Below are positions 16,454 through 25,703 of a stretch of DNA of 64,000 nt, piece by piece. The position numbers and the translations under genes were made by a program. Source of the stretch: Planctomycetaceae bacterium (lineage in GTDB: Bacteria > Planctomycetota > Phycisphaerae > Phycisphaerales > SM1A02); contig JAIXYQ010000015.1 in assembly GCA_027490145.1 (NCBI GenBank), positions 124,001 to 188,000 on the forward strand, read 5' to 3'. Positions within the stretch are counted from its first letter, which is position 1. Every line of letters begins with the position of its first letter. Under the pieces are notes generated by a model, which had not been told where the DNA came from, ran no database searches, and was given only the letters and a program-made list of their open reading frames with translations.

Positions 16454-19306
16454 ATGCTCCGATCGGGCTCTACTTCCTCCATGGTCCCCGCGATGGTCAC
16501 GCTGCTCGCCTCCGTCGCCGCGGGACCCGGCGAACGGACGGTCGACTTCAATCGTGATGTCCGGCCGATTCTGGCGGCGCGATGCTTCAACTGCCACGGT
16601 CCCGATGCCGAGAGCCGCAAGGCGGGACTCCGTCTCGATGACCCGCACGAGGCGAAGGCGATCCGCGACGGCCACGCCGCGATCGTGGCCGGCGATGCGC
16701 AGGCGAGCGAGGTGTGGCGCCGCGTGATCAGCGACGATCCGGACGAGCGCATGCCGCCCAAGGGCACGCCGCTGACGACCGTCGAGCGCGACACGATCAA
16801 GGCGTGGATCGAGCAGGGTGCGGCCTACGCGGCGCATTGGTCGTGGGAGCCGGTGAAGCAGGCTGACGTGCCCGCCGTGCGTGACGGCACCTGGCCGCTG
16901 GGCACGCTGGACCGGTTCGTCCTGGCCGAGCTCGAGCGAGCCGGCATCGAGCCCGCTGCGCGAGCCGATCGCGACACCTTGGTGCGTCGATGGTCCTTCG
17001 CGCTGACGGGCCTGCCACCGATGGCGATCGAGGGGCTCGATGCAGCCGCAACCCCTGAGGCCGCCGTCGATCTGCTGCTGGCCTCGCCGCACTTCGGCGA
17101 GCGCTTCGGGCGGCATTGGCTCGACCTCGTGCGCTACGCCGAGACCTACGGCCACGAGTTCGATTACCCGATCCCGCACGCCTGGCGGTACCGCGACTAC
17201 GTGATCCGTGCGATGAACGCCAACGTCCCGTACGACCGTTTCGTGCTCGAGCACCTGGCCGGTGATGCGCTGGATGAGCCCCGCATGGATCCGGAGTGGC
17301 ACGCGGATGTCAGTGCGATCGGCACGGGCTTCTGGCTCCTGGCGCAGGGCACGCACGCACCGGTCGACGTCGCCGCCGACGAGGCCGAGCGCATCGCCAA
17401 CCAGGTCGACGTGATGACGCGCACGTTCCTGGGCAGCACCGTCGCCTGTGCACGCTGCCACGACCACAAGTTCGACCCGATCGCGCAGCGCGACTACTAC
17501 GCGCTCAGCGGATCGTTGAAGAGCAGCGCCCGCACGCCCGCGTGGCTCGACGACGGCCGCATGGAGGCCGAACGCGCGGCCCGCATCGCGGCGCGTGCGC
17601 AACTCGGTGCACGCGCGCAACCCAGTGCGACCGTAGCGAATGGAGGTGACTGGGGTTCGGGTCGCGCGGCGGCGGCATCCCGGCCGGCGTCACCCGCCCC
17701 GCCCGCCGAGGCGCTGCGCATCCTGGCGACCTTCGACGATCCGGTGCCCGATGGATGGACCGTGGGCGGCGCTGCGTTCGCGCGCACGGCGCTCGAGCGG
17801 CCTGCGACCGGTCAGCGCGGCGCAGCGGTCGTGGCGCTCGAGCGTGGCGTCGCCACCAGCGATGTCGGTGGTCACGCGCTGAAGGGCTGGCTGCGCAGCC
17901 CATCCTTCACGATCGATGGCGCGTACCTGGCGCACGCGGTCCGCGGTGCAGGCGTGCGCATCCGGTGCGTGATCGATGGCTATTTCCTCGACGACCACAA
18001 TGCACTGCTCTTCGAGGGCATGACGCAGGCGCCGGACACGGCGGGTGGGTGGGCACCGGTCGTGCATGACCTGCGCCGATTCCAGGGTCGACGCGCCCAC
18101 GTCGAGTACGTCGATGATGGTGGTGGCGCGATCGATGTTGCCTGGCTGGCGTTCCTGCCGACCGGCGACGTGCCGCCGATGCCCGCGTCGATTCCGGTCG
18201 ATGCGTCGGGCGCCTCGGCGGCCGCGCTGGCGGCGATCGATGCACGACCCGTGCCGGATGCGGTCGAGGCGCTGGTGCTGGCGGAGGCCGGTGCATGGGA
18301 TGACCGGGTGCACCTGCGTGGCAGCGCGCGGCGGCTGGGCGACGCCGTGGCTCGTGGCGATCTAGGCACCCTGGCCGAGGGCATGCCGGCACCCGGGGCG
18401 CTGGGATCCGGTCGGCTCCAGCTCGCGCGCGCATTCGTCGATGGGTCGCATCCGCTCGTGGCACGCGTCATGGTGAACCGCGTCTGGCAGCACCTGATGG
18501 GTCGAGGACTGGTGCCGACGCCTGATGACTTCGGGGCGCTCGGCGCTGCGCCTTCTCACCCCGCGCTGCTGGACTGGCTTGCCCGTGACTTCATGCGCGA
18601 TTGGGACATCAAGCGGCTGGTTCGGCAGGTCGTGCTGAGTGCGACGTTCGCCCAGTCGGCCACCGCCAGCGATGCGATCGAAGCGATGGATCCGACCAAT
18701 GCGCTCCTGCACCGTGCGTTCGTGCGGCGGCTCGATGCGGAAAGCGTGCGCGACGCCATGCTCGCGCTCAGCGGCCGCCTCGACCGCACGATGGGCGGCC
18801 CCGGCGTGCCGACGCACCTCACCGAGTTCATGACCGGTCGTGGGAGGCCCGGGCAGTCCGGACCGCTCGACGGGAACGGACGCCGCAGCGTCTACCTGGA
18901 AGTGCGCCGCAACTTCGCGGATTCGTTCCTGGCCACCTTCGACCTGCCGGTGCCGACGACGACCGTCGGCCGCCGCCACGAGAGCAACGTGCCCGCGCAG
19001 GCGCTGGCGATGATGAACGCCCCGCTCGTGCACGAGTTGGCGGCTCGGTGGGGCGCGCGGCTCGCGGCCGACGGCGACGGCAGCGACGCGTCGGTCGGAT
19101 CGCGCGTGCAGGGTGTGCTGCACGATGCCTGGGGGCGATCGGCGGCGACCCACCAGGTCGATGCGTGCGTGTCGTTCCTGCGGACCGAGATGGCGGCGCG
19201 CGGCGATGGCGATCACGCGGCCGGTGCGGCAGCGCCCGACGCCGCCGCCTGGACGGCGCTCGTGCACGTCGTCCTGAACAGCAAGTCCTTCCTCTTCATC
19301 GACTGA
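16454..19306 (+). CDS. Planctomycete cytochrome c (PSD1-type) with DUF1549 and DUF1553 domains
   Basis: The 950-residue exported protein begins with a short signal segment (MVPAMVTLLASVAAG). A planctomycete cytochrome-c domain follows, with heme motif CFNCHG near residue 43. DUF1549 (HWSWEPVKQ, TLDRFVLAELERAG, FGERFGRHWLDLVRYAET) carries a second CARCHDHKFDPI motif, and DUF1553 lies at the C-terminus (NRVWQHLMGRGLVPTPDDFG, WDIKRLVRQVVLSATFAQSA). Between them is a ~170-residue insertion resembling a beta-sandwich. The family is characteristic of Planctomycetota, is probably periplasmic and is often linked to polysaccharide use; the reaction is unproven. Start alternatives are ATG 16454 and ATG 16481. 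The DUF1501 gene follows after 3 bases. Confidence 0.9.
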   Translation: MLRSGSTSSMVPAMVTLLASVAAGPGERTVDFNRDVRPILAARCFNCHGPDAESRKAGLRLDDPHEAKAIRDGHAAIVAGDAQASEVWRRVISDDPDERMPPKGTPLTTVERDTIKAWIEQGAAYAAHWSWEPVKQADVPAVRDGTWPLGTLDRFVLAELERAGIEPAARADRDTLVRRWSFALTGLPPMAIEGLDAAATPEAAVDLLLASPHFGERFGRHWLDLVRYAETYGHEFDYPIPHAWRYRDYVIRAMNANVPYDRFVLEHLAGDALDEPRMDPEWHADVSAIGTGFWLLAQGTHAPVDVAADEAERIANQVDVMTRTFLGSTVACARCHDHKFDPIAQRDYYALSGSLKSSARTPAWLDDGRMEAERAARIAARAQLGARAQPSATVANGGDWGSGRAAAASRPASPAPPAEALRILATFDDPVPDGWTVGGAAFARTALERPATGQRGAAVVALERGVATSDVGGHALKGWLRSPSFTIDGAYLAHAVRGAGVRIRCVIDGYFLDDHNALLFEGMTQAPDTAGGWAPVVHDLRRFQGRRAHVEYVDDGGGAIDVAWLAFLPTGDVPPMPASIPVDASGASAAALAAIDARPVPDAVEALVLAEAGAWDDRVHLRGSARRLGDAVARGDLGTLAEGMPAPGALGSGRLQLARAFVDGSHPLVARVMVNRVWQHLMGRGLVPTPDDFGALGAAPSHPALLDWLARDFMRDWDIKRLVRQVVLSATFAQSATASDAIEAMDPTNALLHRAFVRRLDAESVRDAMLALSGRLDRTMGGPGVPTHLTEFMTGRGRPGQSGPLDGNGRRSVYLEVRRNFADSFLATFDLPVPTTTVGRRHESNVPAQALAMMNAPLVHELAARWGARLAADGDGSDASVGSRVQGVLHDAWGRSAATHQVDACVSFLRTEMAARGDGDHAAGAAAPDAAAWTALVHVVLNSKSFLFID

Positions 19307-19309
19307 ACC

Positions 19310-20719
19310 ATGGGTCATCACTGCCGATCCTTCGCCGCCCGGGCACTGACGCGACGCGACATGCTTCGGGACTGCATGAGCGGGTTCGGCATGGTCGCGG
19401 CGGCGGGCCTGATGGGCCCCCGCGCACTCGCGTCGCTGATCGAGGGCGCGCCGGCGCCGCGCACGCTGCGGGCGCGGGCCCGCAACGTGATCTTCCTCTA
19501 CATGGACGGCGGTCCGAGCAGCATGGACACGTTCGATCCGAAGCCACGGCTGGCGAAGGAGGACGGTCAGCCCTTCGGCATGGCGATGGAGCCCACGCAG
19601 TTCAACAACAACGGCAACACGCTCGGCAGCCCATGGGCGTTCAAGCCGGGTGGTTCATGCGGCACCCCGGTGAGCGACCTCTTCCCGCACGTTCGGGCCA
19701 TGGCCGACGAACTCCTCGTCATCCGCAGCATGACCAGCCAGTTCAGCGAGCACACCAACGCGAACTACTTCCTGCACACCGGTGCGGGACTCGCCGGTCG
19801 ACCCAGCATGGGCGCGTGGGCGAGCTACGGCCTGGGCAGCGAGGGCGCGAACCTGCCGGGATTCGTCGTGCTCAACGGCGGTCTCGTGCCGCCGGGCGGG
19901 CTCGAGTGCTTCGGCAACGGTTTCCTGCCGGCCACGCATCAGGGCAGCGTTGTCCTGCCGCGCGGCGATGGCCTCGCCAACGTGCGGCCCATCGAGGGCG
20001 CCGATGCGCAGCGGCGCAAGCAGGCGCTGCTGGCCGGGCTCGACGCCGCTGCGCCATCGTGCGGCGCCATCGAGGCGGCGATCACCAACTGGGAGCTTGC
20101 GTTCCGCATGCAGTGGGCCGTGCCGGAGCTGATGGAGGTCTCGCGCGAGAGCGCCGCGACGCGGTCGATGTACGGCATGGACCACGCGTACGAACCGACC
20201 CGGATCTTCGCCGCGCAGTGCCTCCTGGCGCGGCGCTTGGTGGAGCGCGGCGTGCGCTTCGTCGAGCTCACGATTCCCTACACCGCCAACAACGACCGCT
20301 GGGACCAGCACGACAACCTGGTCGGGGGCCACGAGGACAACGCCCGGACCGTGGACCAGCCCATCGCCGCGCTGCTCAGGGACCTCCGGCAGCGTGGGAT
20401 GCTCGACGAGACGCTCGTGGTCTGGGCCGGCGAGTTCGGTCGGACGCCGTTCGCGCAGGGAACCGCCGGGCGCGACCACAACCCGTTCGGCTTCACGATC
20501 TGGATGGCCGGCGGCGGCGTGCGAGCCGGCACCACCTACGGTGCGACCGATGAGTACGGCTACAAGGCGGTCGACGGCCGCGTGGACATCCACGACCTGC
20601 ACGCGACGATGCTGCACCTGCTGGGCGTGGACCATGAGCGGCTCACGTTCATGTTCGGCGGCCGCGAGATGCGCCTCACCGACGTGCACGGCCGCGTGAT
20701 CACCGATTGGCTCGCGTGA
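19310..20719 (+). CDS. DUF1501 (sulfatase-like) Tat-exported protein
   Basis: The 469-residue product has a twin-arginine-like signal (LTRRDMLRDCMSGFGMVAAAG) and the DUF1501 core: NVIFLYMDGGPSSMDTFDPK, PHVRAMADELLVIRSM, NDRWDQHDNL, DETLVVWAGEFGRTPFAQG and GRDHNPFGF. DUF1501 proteins have an alkaline-phosphatase/sulfatase-like fold and are nearly always encoded beside a DUF1549/DUF1553 cytochrome, as here (3-base gap), so the two probably act together in the periplasm. The actual reaction is not established for the family. Length and motifs look intact. Confidence 0.92.
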   Translation: MGHHCRSFAARALTRRDMLRDCMSGFGMVAAAGLMGPRALASLIEGAPAPRTLRARARNVIFLYMDGGPSSMDTFDPKPRLAKEDGQPFGMAMEPTQFNNNGNTLGSPWAFKPGGSCGTPVSDLFPHVRAMADELLVIRSMTSQFSEHTNANYFLHTGAGLAGRPSMGAWASYGLGSEGANLPGFVVLNGGLVPPGGLECFGNGFLPATHQGSVVLPRGDGLANVRPIEGADAQRRKQALLAGLDAAAPSCGAIEAAITNWELAFRMQWAVPELMEVSRESAATRSMYGMDHAYEPTRIFAAQCLLARRLVERGVRFVELTIPYTANNDRWDQHDNLVGGHEDNARTVDQPIAALLRDLRQRGMLDETLVVWAGEFGRTPFAQGTAGRDHNPFGFTIWMAGGGVRAGTTYGATDEYGYKAVDGRVDIHDLHATMLHLLGVDHERLTFMFGGREMRLTDVHGRVITDWLA

Positions 20720-20746
20720 GGCCGGGGGACGACGCCGGACCGCGGT

Positions 20747-21040
20747 TCACTGGTCGGGTTCGATCGAGACCGTGAGCGACTTCGACTGCAGCTGGCCCTG
20801 CACGAGTTCGGCATGCTCGCGGTGCGTGATGCACACGACGGCGGCACCGGTCTTGTCGACCTCGGTCGTCTTCACCATCGCCATGGTGACTTCCATGCGC
20901 AGGATGTCCATGAAACTGCGGATGACGTGCTCGTAGGTGTTCACGTCATCGTTGTGGACCAAGACCTTCCACTGCGGCAGCGGGCGGGGCTTGGTCGGAT
21001 TGGGCTTGCGGGTCGGGGTGCTCTCGATGGTGGTGCTCAT
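20747..21040 (-). CDS. clpS: ATP-dependent Clp protease adaptor
   Basis: ClpS delivers N-degron substrates to the ClpA/ClpC-ClpP protease. The 97-residue protein has the core LVHNDDVNTYEHVI, where the Asn-Asp pair binds the substrate N-terminus, then AMVKTTEVDKTGAAVVCITHREHAELVQGQL with the Thr/Met surface and C-terminal helix. The N-terminal ~30 residues are a Pro/Lys/Thr-rich flexible arm, as usual. The start at 21040 is fixed by GGAGG 8 bases upstream; 14 further in-frame residues upstream are judged non-coding. No clp protease gene is nearby. Confidence 0.95.
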   Translation of the reverse strand: MSTTIESTPTRKPNPTKPRPLPQWKVLVHNDDVNTYEHVIRSFMDILRMEVTMAMVKTTEVDKTGAAVVCITHREHAELVQGQLQSKSLTVSIEPDQ

Positions 21041-21170
21041 GATGGAACCTCCGGTGATGAGGCTCAGGGTAATGGCGTACATGCGCGTTTCAATGGGAAT
21101 TCAAGTGATTTCCCGTGTCGTGAGCGCAACAGGCGGCCTGATGGCGAGGCCTCCGGGCGGATCCTGCCGG

Positions 21171-22433
21171 TCAACCCGCCGATTGCGGCCCCTGCGGGCC
21201 CCATTCGAGTTCCAGGCGCTCCTTGCCGGCCATGAAGGAGTCCAGCCAGACCCCGATCGCCGCATGGCGCCAGTCACCGTCGTCGAACAGCCGGGCCGAC
21301 GGATCCTTCTGGCGCGCCAGGTACCAGCGGCTGAGTTGCTGGCGCGTGAGCACCATCGTCGGCGCGAGGTGCATGCCGATGCAGCGCATGTTGAGGATCG
21401 ACCACAGGGCGTCGATCTTCATGCGGTCGTCGGCGTTCTCGTCAGGCGGTGTCCAGATGCGGTCACGGTCGATCGGGAGCTCCTTGGCGCGGGCGATGCA
21501 GTCGATGATCGCCTGCCCCGACTCCTGCACGACCGGCCGCGGCAGGCCGCGGATGTCGTCGAGCTCACGCACCGACTCGGGCTTGGCGCGGGCCACGTCG
21601 AGCAGCGGGGCATCGGCCATGAGGGTTCGCGGCGGGACGTCCTTGGCGCGGGCGAGTTCGTAGCGCAGCACCACGAGTTCGCGCAGGATGGTCATCACGC
21701 GAGGGCGCAGGTTCATGCCGCGGCACGCGCGGCGGACCTGGCTCTCCGGATCGAACGACTCGCTGGCCTTGATCTCGAGCTCGCACTCGTGCCGAGCCCA
21801 CTCGACGCGACCGAGCTCCGCGAGCCGCTCGTGCATGCGTTGCCACACCAGCGGCAGGTAGCGCACGTCGTCGGCGGCGTAGCTGATCTGGCTCGCGGTG
21901 AGCGGCCGCGCATCCCAGTCCGTGAACGTATGGCCCTTGGAGAGGCGATGTCCGGTGAGTGATTCGACGGTGTTGGCGAGGCTCGCCGGCCACGGCATGC
22001 CCATCAGCGCTGCGCCGACCTGGGTATCGATCACGTTGCGCGCCAGGACCCCGGCTGCGCGTTGTGCCGCGTTCACGTCCTGGCCGCCGGCGTGCACCAG
22101 CGTGACCAGGCGCTCGTCGCACACGGCCGACCAGATCCCCGACACGTCGGGCGTCTGGGTGGGATCGATGATCGCCACGCGCTCGGCCGTGGCGACCTGG
22201 ATCAGGCAGATGCGGGGATGGAAGGTCTCCTCACCGATGAACTCGGTGTCGTAGGCGAAGGTGCCCGCGCTGCGCAGGTGATCGACGAGCTCCGCCAGTT
22301 CGGCCTGGGTCTGCACCACCGGCGCGTGACCTTGGGGCACCATCGCGTGCTCCATGACCCGGATCTTCGAAGGCGCCTCGTCGGCGTGGGCTTCGGCATG
22401 GTGGATGGAGCGCTTGCGGCGACGGAAGTTCAC
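21171..22433 (-). CDS. rnd: Ribonuclease D-type 3'-5' exoribonuclease
   Basis: RNase D trims 3' ends of tRNA precursors and other small RNAs. The 420-residue product has the DEDDy exonuclease domain: YDTEFIGE (Asp, Glu), LVHAGGQDVNA (Asp) and SYAADDVRYLPLVW (Tyr/Asp). An HRDC-type C-terminal helical region follows (LRELVVLRYELARAKDVPPRTLMADAPLL). Length fits the family. Translation probably starts at the GTG at 22433. A TACATT box lies 9 bases upstream with no Shine-Dalgarno. An internal ATG about 27 codons later is an alternative start. Confidence 0.88.
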   Translation of the reverse strand: MNFRRRKRSIHHAEAHADEAPSKIRVMEHAMVPQGHAPVVQTQAELAELVDHLRSAGTFAYDTEFIGEETFHPRICLIQVATAERVAIIDPTQTPDVSGIWSAVCDERLVTLVHAGGQDVNAAQRAAGVLARNVIDTQVGAALMGMPWPASLANTVESLTGHRLSKGHTFTDWDARPLTASQISYAADDVRYLPLVWQRMHERLAELGRVEWARHECELEIKASESFDPESQVRRACRGMNLRPRVMTILRELVVLRYELARAKDVPPRTLMADAPLLDVARAKPESVRELDDIRGLPRPVVQESGQAIIDCIARAKELPIDRDRIWTPPDENADDRMKIDALWSILNMRCIGMHLAPTMVLTRQQLSRWYLARQKDPSARLFDDGDWRHAAIGVWLDSFMAGKERLELEWGPQGPQSAG

Positions 22434-22442
22434 GAAGGACGG

Positions 22443-22448
22443 AATGTA
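22443..22448 (-). promoter_or_regulatory. Leaderless-type -10 box of rnd
   Basis: TACATT on the minus strand, 9 bases before the GTG start at 22433. Confidence 0.4.
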
Positions 22449-22465
22449 CGGGGGTCGGGAGTTTG

Positions 22466-22504
22466 CGGCTCGTTATGAGTCCTATAAAATCCAATTTCGA
22501 GCCG
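22466..22504. promoter_or_regulatory. Inverted repeat around an AT-rich core in the rnd-menF intergenic region
   Basis: CGGCTCG (22466-22472) and its complement CGAGCCG (22498-22504) flank a 25-base core containing CCTATAAAATCC, the most AT-rich stretch of the gap. It lies between the candidate start signals of two divergent genes, so it could be an operator or an extra promoter. The core is not itself symmetric. Confidence 0.35.
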
Positions 22505-22541
22505 GATGAATTCGTGACTCCGTGACGTCCTTCACGATTCC

Positions 22542-22547
22542 TAGACT
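22542..22547 (+). promoter_or_regulatory. Leaderless-type -10 box of the menaquinone operon
   Basis: TAGACT followed by 9 bases and the menF ATG at 22557. No convincing -35 and no Shine-Dalgarno. Confidence 0.45.
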
Positions 22548-22556
22548 TTGCGACCC

Positions 22557-23924
22557 ATGGGCTCAGCCGACACCATGACCCTGCACGTGCGACGCTTGCC
22601 GGGCGTCGTGTCGATCACGCGGGCGGTGCACGATTTGCTGGCGGCGATCGAGTCCCTGGGCAGCCGATCGGGTGATGCGCTCGACCGCATCGAGATCGAG
22701 ATCGAGCCGATCGACATCATGGCCTGGGTCGCCAGCCAGCAGCCCGGCCAGCGGACGATGTTCCGCAATCGCGAAGGCAGCTTGGAGATGGCGAGCCTGG
22801 GGAGCCTGTTTGCGGCACCGTCGCTCGACGATCCGCGCGTGCAGCGCCTGCTGGAGCAGGAACCGCCGATCTTCCCGCGCATGCATGAGCCGGCGTCGCC
22901 GTTCCTGGTGACCACGTGCGCGTTCGATGCAACCGCGCCGATCGCCGGCGCCTGGTCCGCGTTCGGCGCCATGCGCGTGTCGCTGCCCCTGGTCGAGGTC
23001 CGGCGCATGCGCACCGTGACCACGCTCGCGGTGCACGTCAACGGCGATCCATCACGCTCGGTCGAGGCGCTGCGGGCCGTACGCCAGGCCTCGTCCGTGC
23101 AGCGCGTCGCGCTGCGCCTGGAGTCCGACAGCGATCCGTCGCGCTGGGCCCGCATGGTCGACGGCGCCCTCGAGGCGATCGCCTCCCGTGCGCTCGAGAA
23201 GGTCGTCGTGGCGCGCACGCGCCGCTACCGCGCCGTGAGCCCGATCGATCCGATGGCGCTGCTGATGTCGCTGCGTTCGGCCGCGCACGATGTCTTCCAT
23301 GTTGCGGTCGAGGCCGCGCCGGGATCGAGCTTCGTCTCGATCACGCCCGAGCGGCTCTTCAAGCGCAAGGGTCGCGTGGTGCACACCGAGGCGATCGCGG
23401 GCACGTGCCCGCGGGGGCCGGACCTGGCCGCGGATGCATGGCTGGCGAGCCGCCTGCTGGCGAGCGCGAAGAACCGGCTCGAGCATGACCTGGTCCTCGA
23501 GCGCATCAAGGCCGTGCTGGCACCGTGGTGCGACCGCCTCGATGCGGAGCCGACGCCGGGGATCGTTCGTCTGGCGCACGTGCAGCACCTGATGACCGGC
23601 GTGAGCGCACGCCTGGCCGACGATGTGCGTGATGGTGCGCTGCTCGCCGCGATGCATCCCACGCCCGCGGTCTGCGGCACGCCGACCGAGGCGGCGCGCG
23701 CGTTCATCGCGGCGCACGAGGCTGAACCGCGGGGCCTCTACGCCGGTGCCGTGGGGCTCGTGAGCGCAAGTCGCAGCGACTTCGCGGTGGGCATCCGCAG
23801 CGCGCTCGTGCACGGTGACCAAGCCGTGGCGTTCGGCGGCGCGGGTATCGTGCAGGGCAGCGAGGCCGATGCCGAATGGCTCGAGACGGCCCGCAAGATG
23901 GAGTCGTTCGACGCCGTCTCCTGA
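22557..23924 (+). CDS. menF: Isochorismate synthase, first step of menaquinone synthesis
   Basis: MenF converts chorismate to isochorismate. The 455-residue protein belongs to the chorismate-binding superfamily; the C-terminal half carries the signatures EKVVVARTRRY, SITPERLFKRKG, HTEAIAGTCPRG (conserved Glu and the G-T-x-P-R-G element), LMTGVSARL and FGGAGIVQGSEADAEWLET. The preceding ~150 residues are the usual divergent N-terminal region. Operon context (menD follows after 12 bases) decides between isochorismate synthase and salicylate- or anthranilate-type relatives. ATG 22557 is chosen; ATG 22575 is a possible alternative. Confidence 0.92.
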   Translation: MGSADTMTLHVRRLPGVVSITRAVHDLLAAIESLGSRSGDALDRIEIEIEPIDIMAWVASQQPGQRTMFRNREGSLEMASLGSLFAAPSLDDPRVQRLLEQEPPIFPRMHEPASPFLVTTCAFDATAPIAGAWSAFGAMRVSLPLVEVRRMRTVTTLAVHVNGDPSRSVEALRAVRQASSVQRVALRLESDSDPSRWARMVDGALEAIASRALEKVVVARTRRYRAVSPIDPMALLMSLRSAAHDVFHVAVEAAPGSSFVSITPERLFKRKGRVVHTEAIAGTCPRGPDLAADAWLASRLLASAKNRLEHDLVLERIKAVLAPWCDRLDAEPTPGIVRLAHVQHLMTGVSARLADDVRDGALLAAMHPTPAVCGTPTEAARAFIAAHEAEPRGLYAGAVGLVSASRSDFAVGIRSALVHGDQAVAFGGAGIVQGSEADAEWLETARKMESFDAVS

Positions 23925-23936
23925 GCCCGCACGAGC

Positions 23937-25703
23937 ATGACCACCTTCGACGACGCCCCGAACCTGAATGCCCTGTGGGCTCGCTTGGTCATGGCCGAGT
24001 TCTCACGCTCCGGCGCGCGCCATGTGGTGATCTGCCCGGGGTCGCGCAGCACGCCGCTGGCGCTTGCCGCGCACGCCAGCGGCCTCGATGTCGTGGTGGC
24101 GCTCGATGAGCGGAGTGCGGCCTTCCACGCCCTCGGCATCGCGAAGACGACCGGCTGCGCGGCGCCCGTGATCACGACCAGCGGCACCGCGGTCGCCAAC
24201 CTCCTTCCCGCCGCCGTGGAGGCCTGGGCCAGCGGCATCCCGATGCTGCTCTTGACCGCCGATCGACCGCCGGAACTGCTGGAGTGCGGCGCGAACCAGG
24301 CGATTCCGCAGCGCGAGATGCTCGGTCGGTTCGCGCGATGGAGCGTCGACCTTGGTTGTCCGACCGATGCAGTCGATGCGCGCGTGGTGCTCTCGACCGC
24401 GGCGGAGGCATGGAACCGTGCGCACACGGTGCCGTGCGGTGCGGTGCAGGTGAACTGCCCGTTCCGCGAACCGCTCGGGATGCAGGACCATGCGTGGAAC
24501 CGCGCGACGCTCGACTCGGTCCGTGCGTGGATCGGTTCGACCGCACCGTGGCGCGCGGAGGCATGCTTCGGTGGCGGTCCGGGATTGCTCGCGGCACTGC
24601 GTGCGGTCACGCGCGGCAGCTCGCGCGGCGTGATCGTCGCGGGGGCGCTCCGTGATGAATCCGAGCGCGACGCCGTGCTCATCCTCGCTGCCCGGCTCGG
24701 GTGGCCCGTGGTCGCCGACATCACGAGTGGGCTGCGTGGCGTGCCCACGGCCCTTGCGCGCGTGATCGCCCACGGCGACCTGGTGCTGCGCGCTCCGAAC
24801 GCCATGGCGACGCTGGCCCCTGATGCGGTCCTCCGCGTGGGGGGCGCGCTCACGAGCAAGGTCGTGGCCCAGTGGATCGATGCGTCACGCGTGCGGCCGG
24901 TGCTGGTCGGCCGCCATGCCCAGCGGCAGGATCCATCGCACACCGCGGCGTTCTCGCTCGACGTGGACCTGGCCGCGCTGGCCCGTGATCTCGTGAACAG
25001 CCAGCCCGAGGCGCTGCCCGCGGTGCCCAGCGCGCTGACGGATGCGTTCGTGCAGGCCGACCTTGCCGCCGCCGCCGCGATCTCGTCGTGGATGGAATCG
25101 ACCGATGACCTCAGCGAACCTTGGATCGCCTGGTGGATCGCCCAGCACGCCCCGGCAGGGGTGCTGCTGGCCGGCAACAGCATGCCGGTGCGCGACCTCG
25201 ACATGCACGCGCCGGTGCGGCGGGACCTGGTCGCGCTCGGCCAGCGTGGTGCAAGCGGCATCGATGGCCTGATCGCGACCGCCAGCGGCATGGCGCGGAG
25301 CGGTGCGCCGACGACGGCGCTCATCGGTGACGTCAGTGCGCTGCATGACCTGTCGAGCCTGGAACTGCTTAGGCGCACGCCGGGGCGGTGCACGCTGGCG
25401 ATCGTCAACAACGATGGCGGCGGCATCTTCCACTTCCTCCCGGTCGCGCAGCAATCCGTGCCGTTCGAAGCGCTCTTCGGCACGCCGCACGGCTGCTCCT
25501 TCGAAGGCGCGGCGTCGATGTTCTCGCTGCCCTACGCGCGCGTGAGGACCCGCGATGAAGCGATCGAGGCCTTGCAGCACGCTTGGTCGCAGCAGGCGCC
25601 GTCGATCGTCGAGCTCGTCACGGTGCGTGCGGACAACCTCGGGCGGCACCGGGCCGTGCAGGCTGCAGTGATGCAAGCGGTCGAGGCGTCGCTGGCGGGA
25701 TGA
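23937..25703 (+). CDS. menD: SEPHCHC synthase (ThDP-dependent)
   Basis: MenD joins 2-oxoglutarate and isochorismate to form 2-succinyl-5-enolpyruvyl-6-hydroxy-3-cyclohexene-1-carboxylate. The 588-residue product has full family length. N-terminal motifs include VICPGSRSTPLALAA, ALDERSAAFHALGIAKTTG (the ThDP-activating Glu) and TTSGTAVANLLPAAVEA. The C-terminal ThDP/Mg-binding motif is GDVSALHDLSSL...IVNNDGGGIFHFLP. The gene follows menF closely, and its stop overlaps the menH start by four bases. Confidence 0.96.
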   Translation: MTTFDDAPNLNALWARLVMAEFSRSGARHVVICPGSRSTPLALAAHASGLDVVVALDERSAAFHALGIAKTTGCAAPVITTSGTAVANLLPAAVEAWASGIPMLLLTADRPPELLECGANQAIPQREMLGRFARWSVDLGCPTDAVDARVVLSTAAEAWNRAHTVPCGAVQVNCPFREPLGMQDHAWNRATLDSVRAWIGSTAPWRAEACFGGGPGLLAALRAVTRGSSRGVIVAGALRDESERDAVLILAARLGWPVVADITSGLRGVPTALARVIAHGDLVLRAPNAMATLAPDAVLRVGGALTSKVVAQWIDASRVRPVLVGRHAQRQDPSHTAAFSLDVDLAALARDLVNSQPEALPAVPSALTDAFVQADLAAAAAISSWMESTDDLSEPWIAWWIAQHAPAGVLLAGNSMPVRDLDMHAPVRRDLVALGQRGASGIDGLIATASGMARSGAPTTALIGDVSALHDLSSLELLRRTPGRCTLAIVNNDGGGIFHFLPVAQQSVPFEALFGTPHGCSFEGAASMFSLPYARVRTRDEAIEALQHAWSQQAPSIVELVTVRADNLGRHRAVQAAVMQAVEASLAG

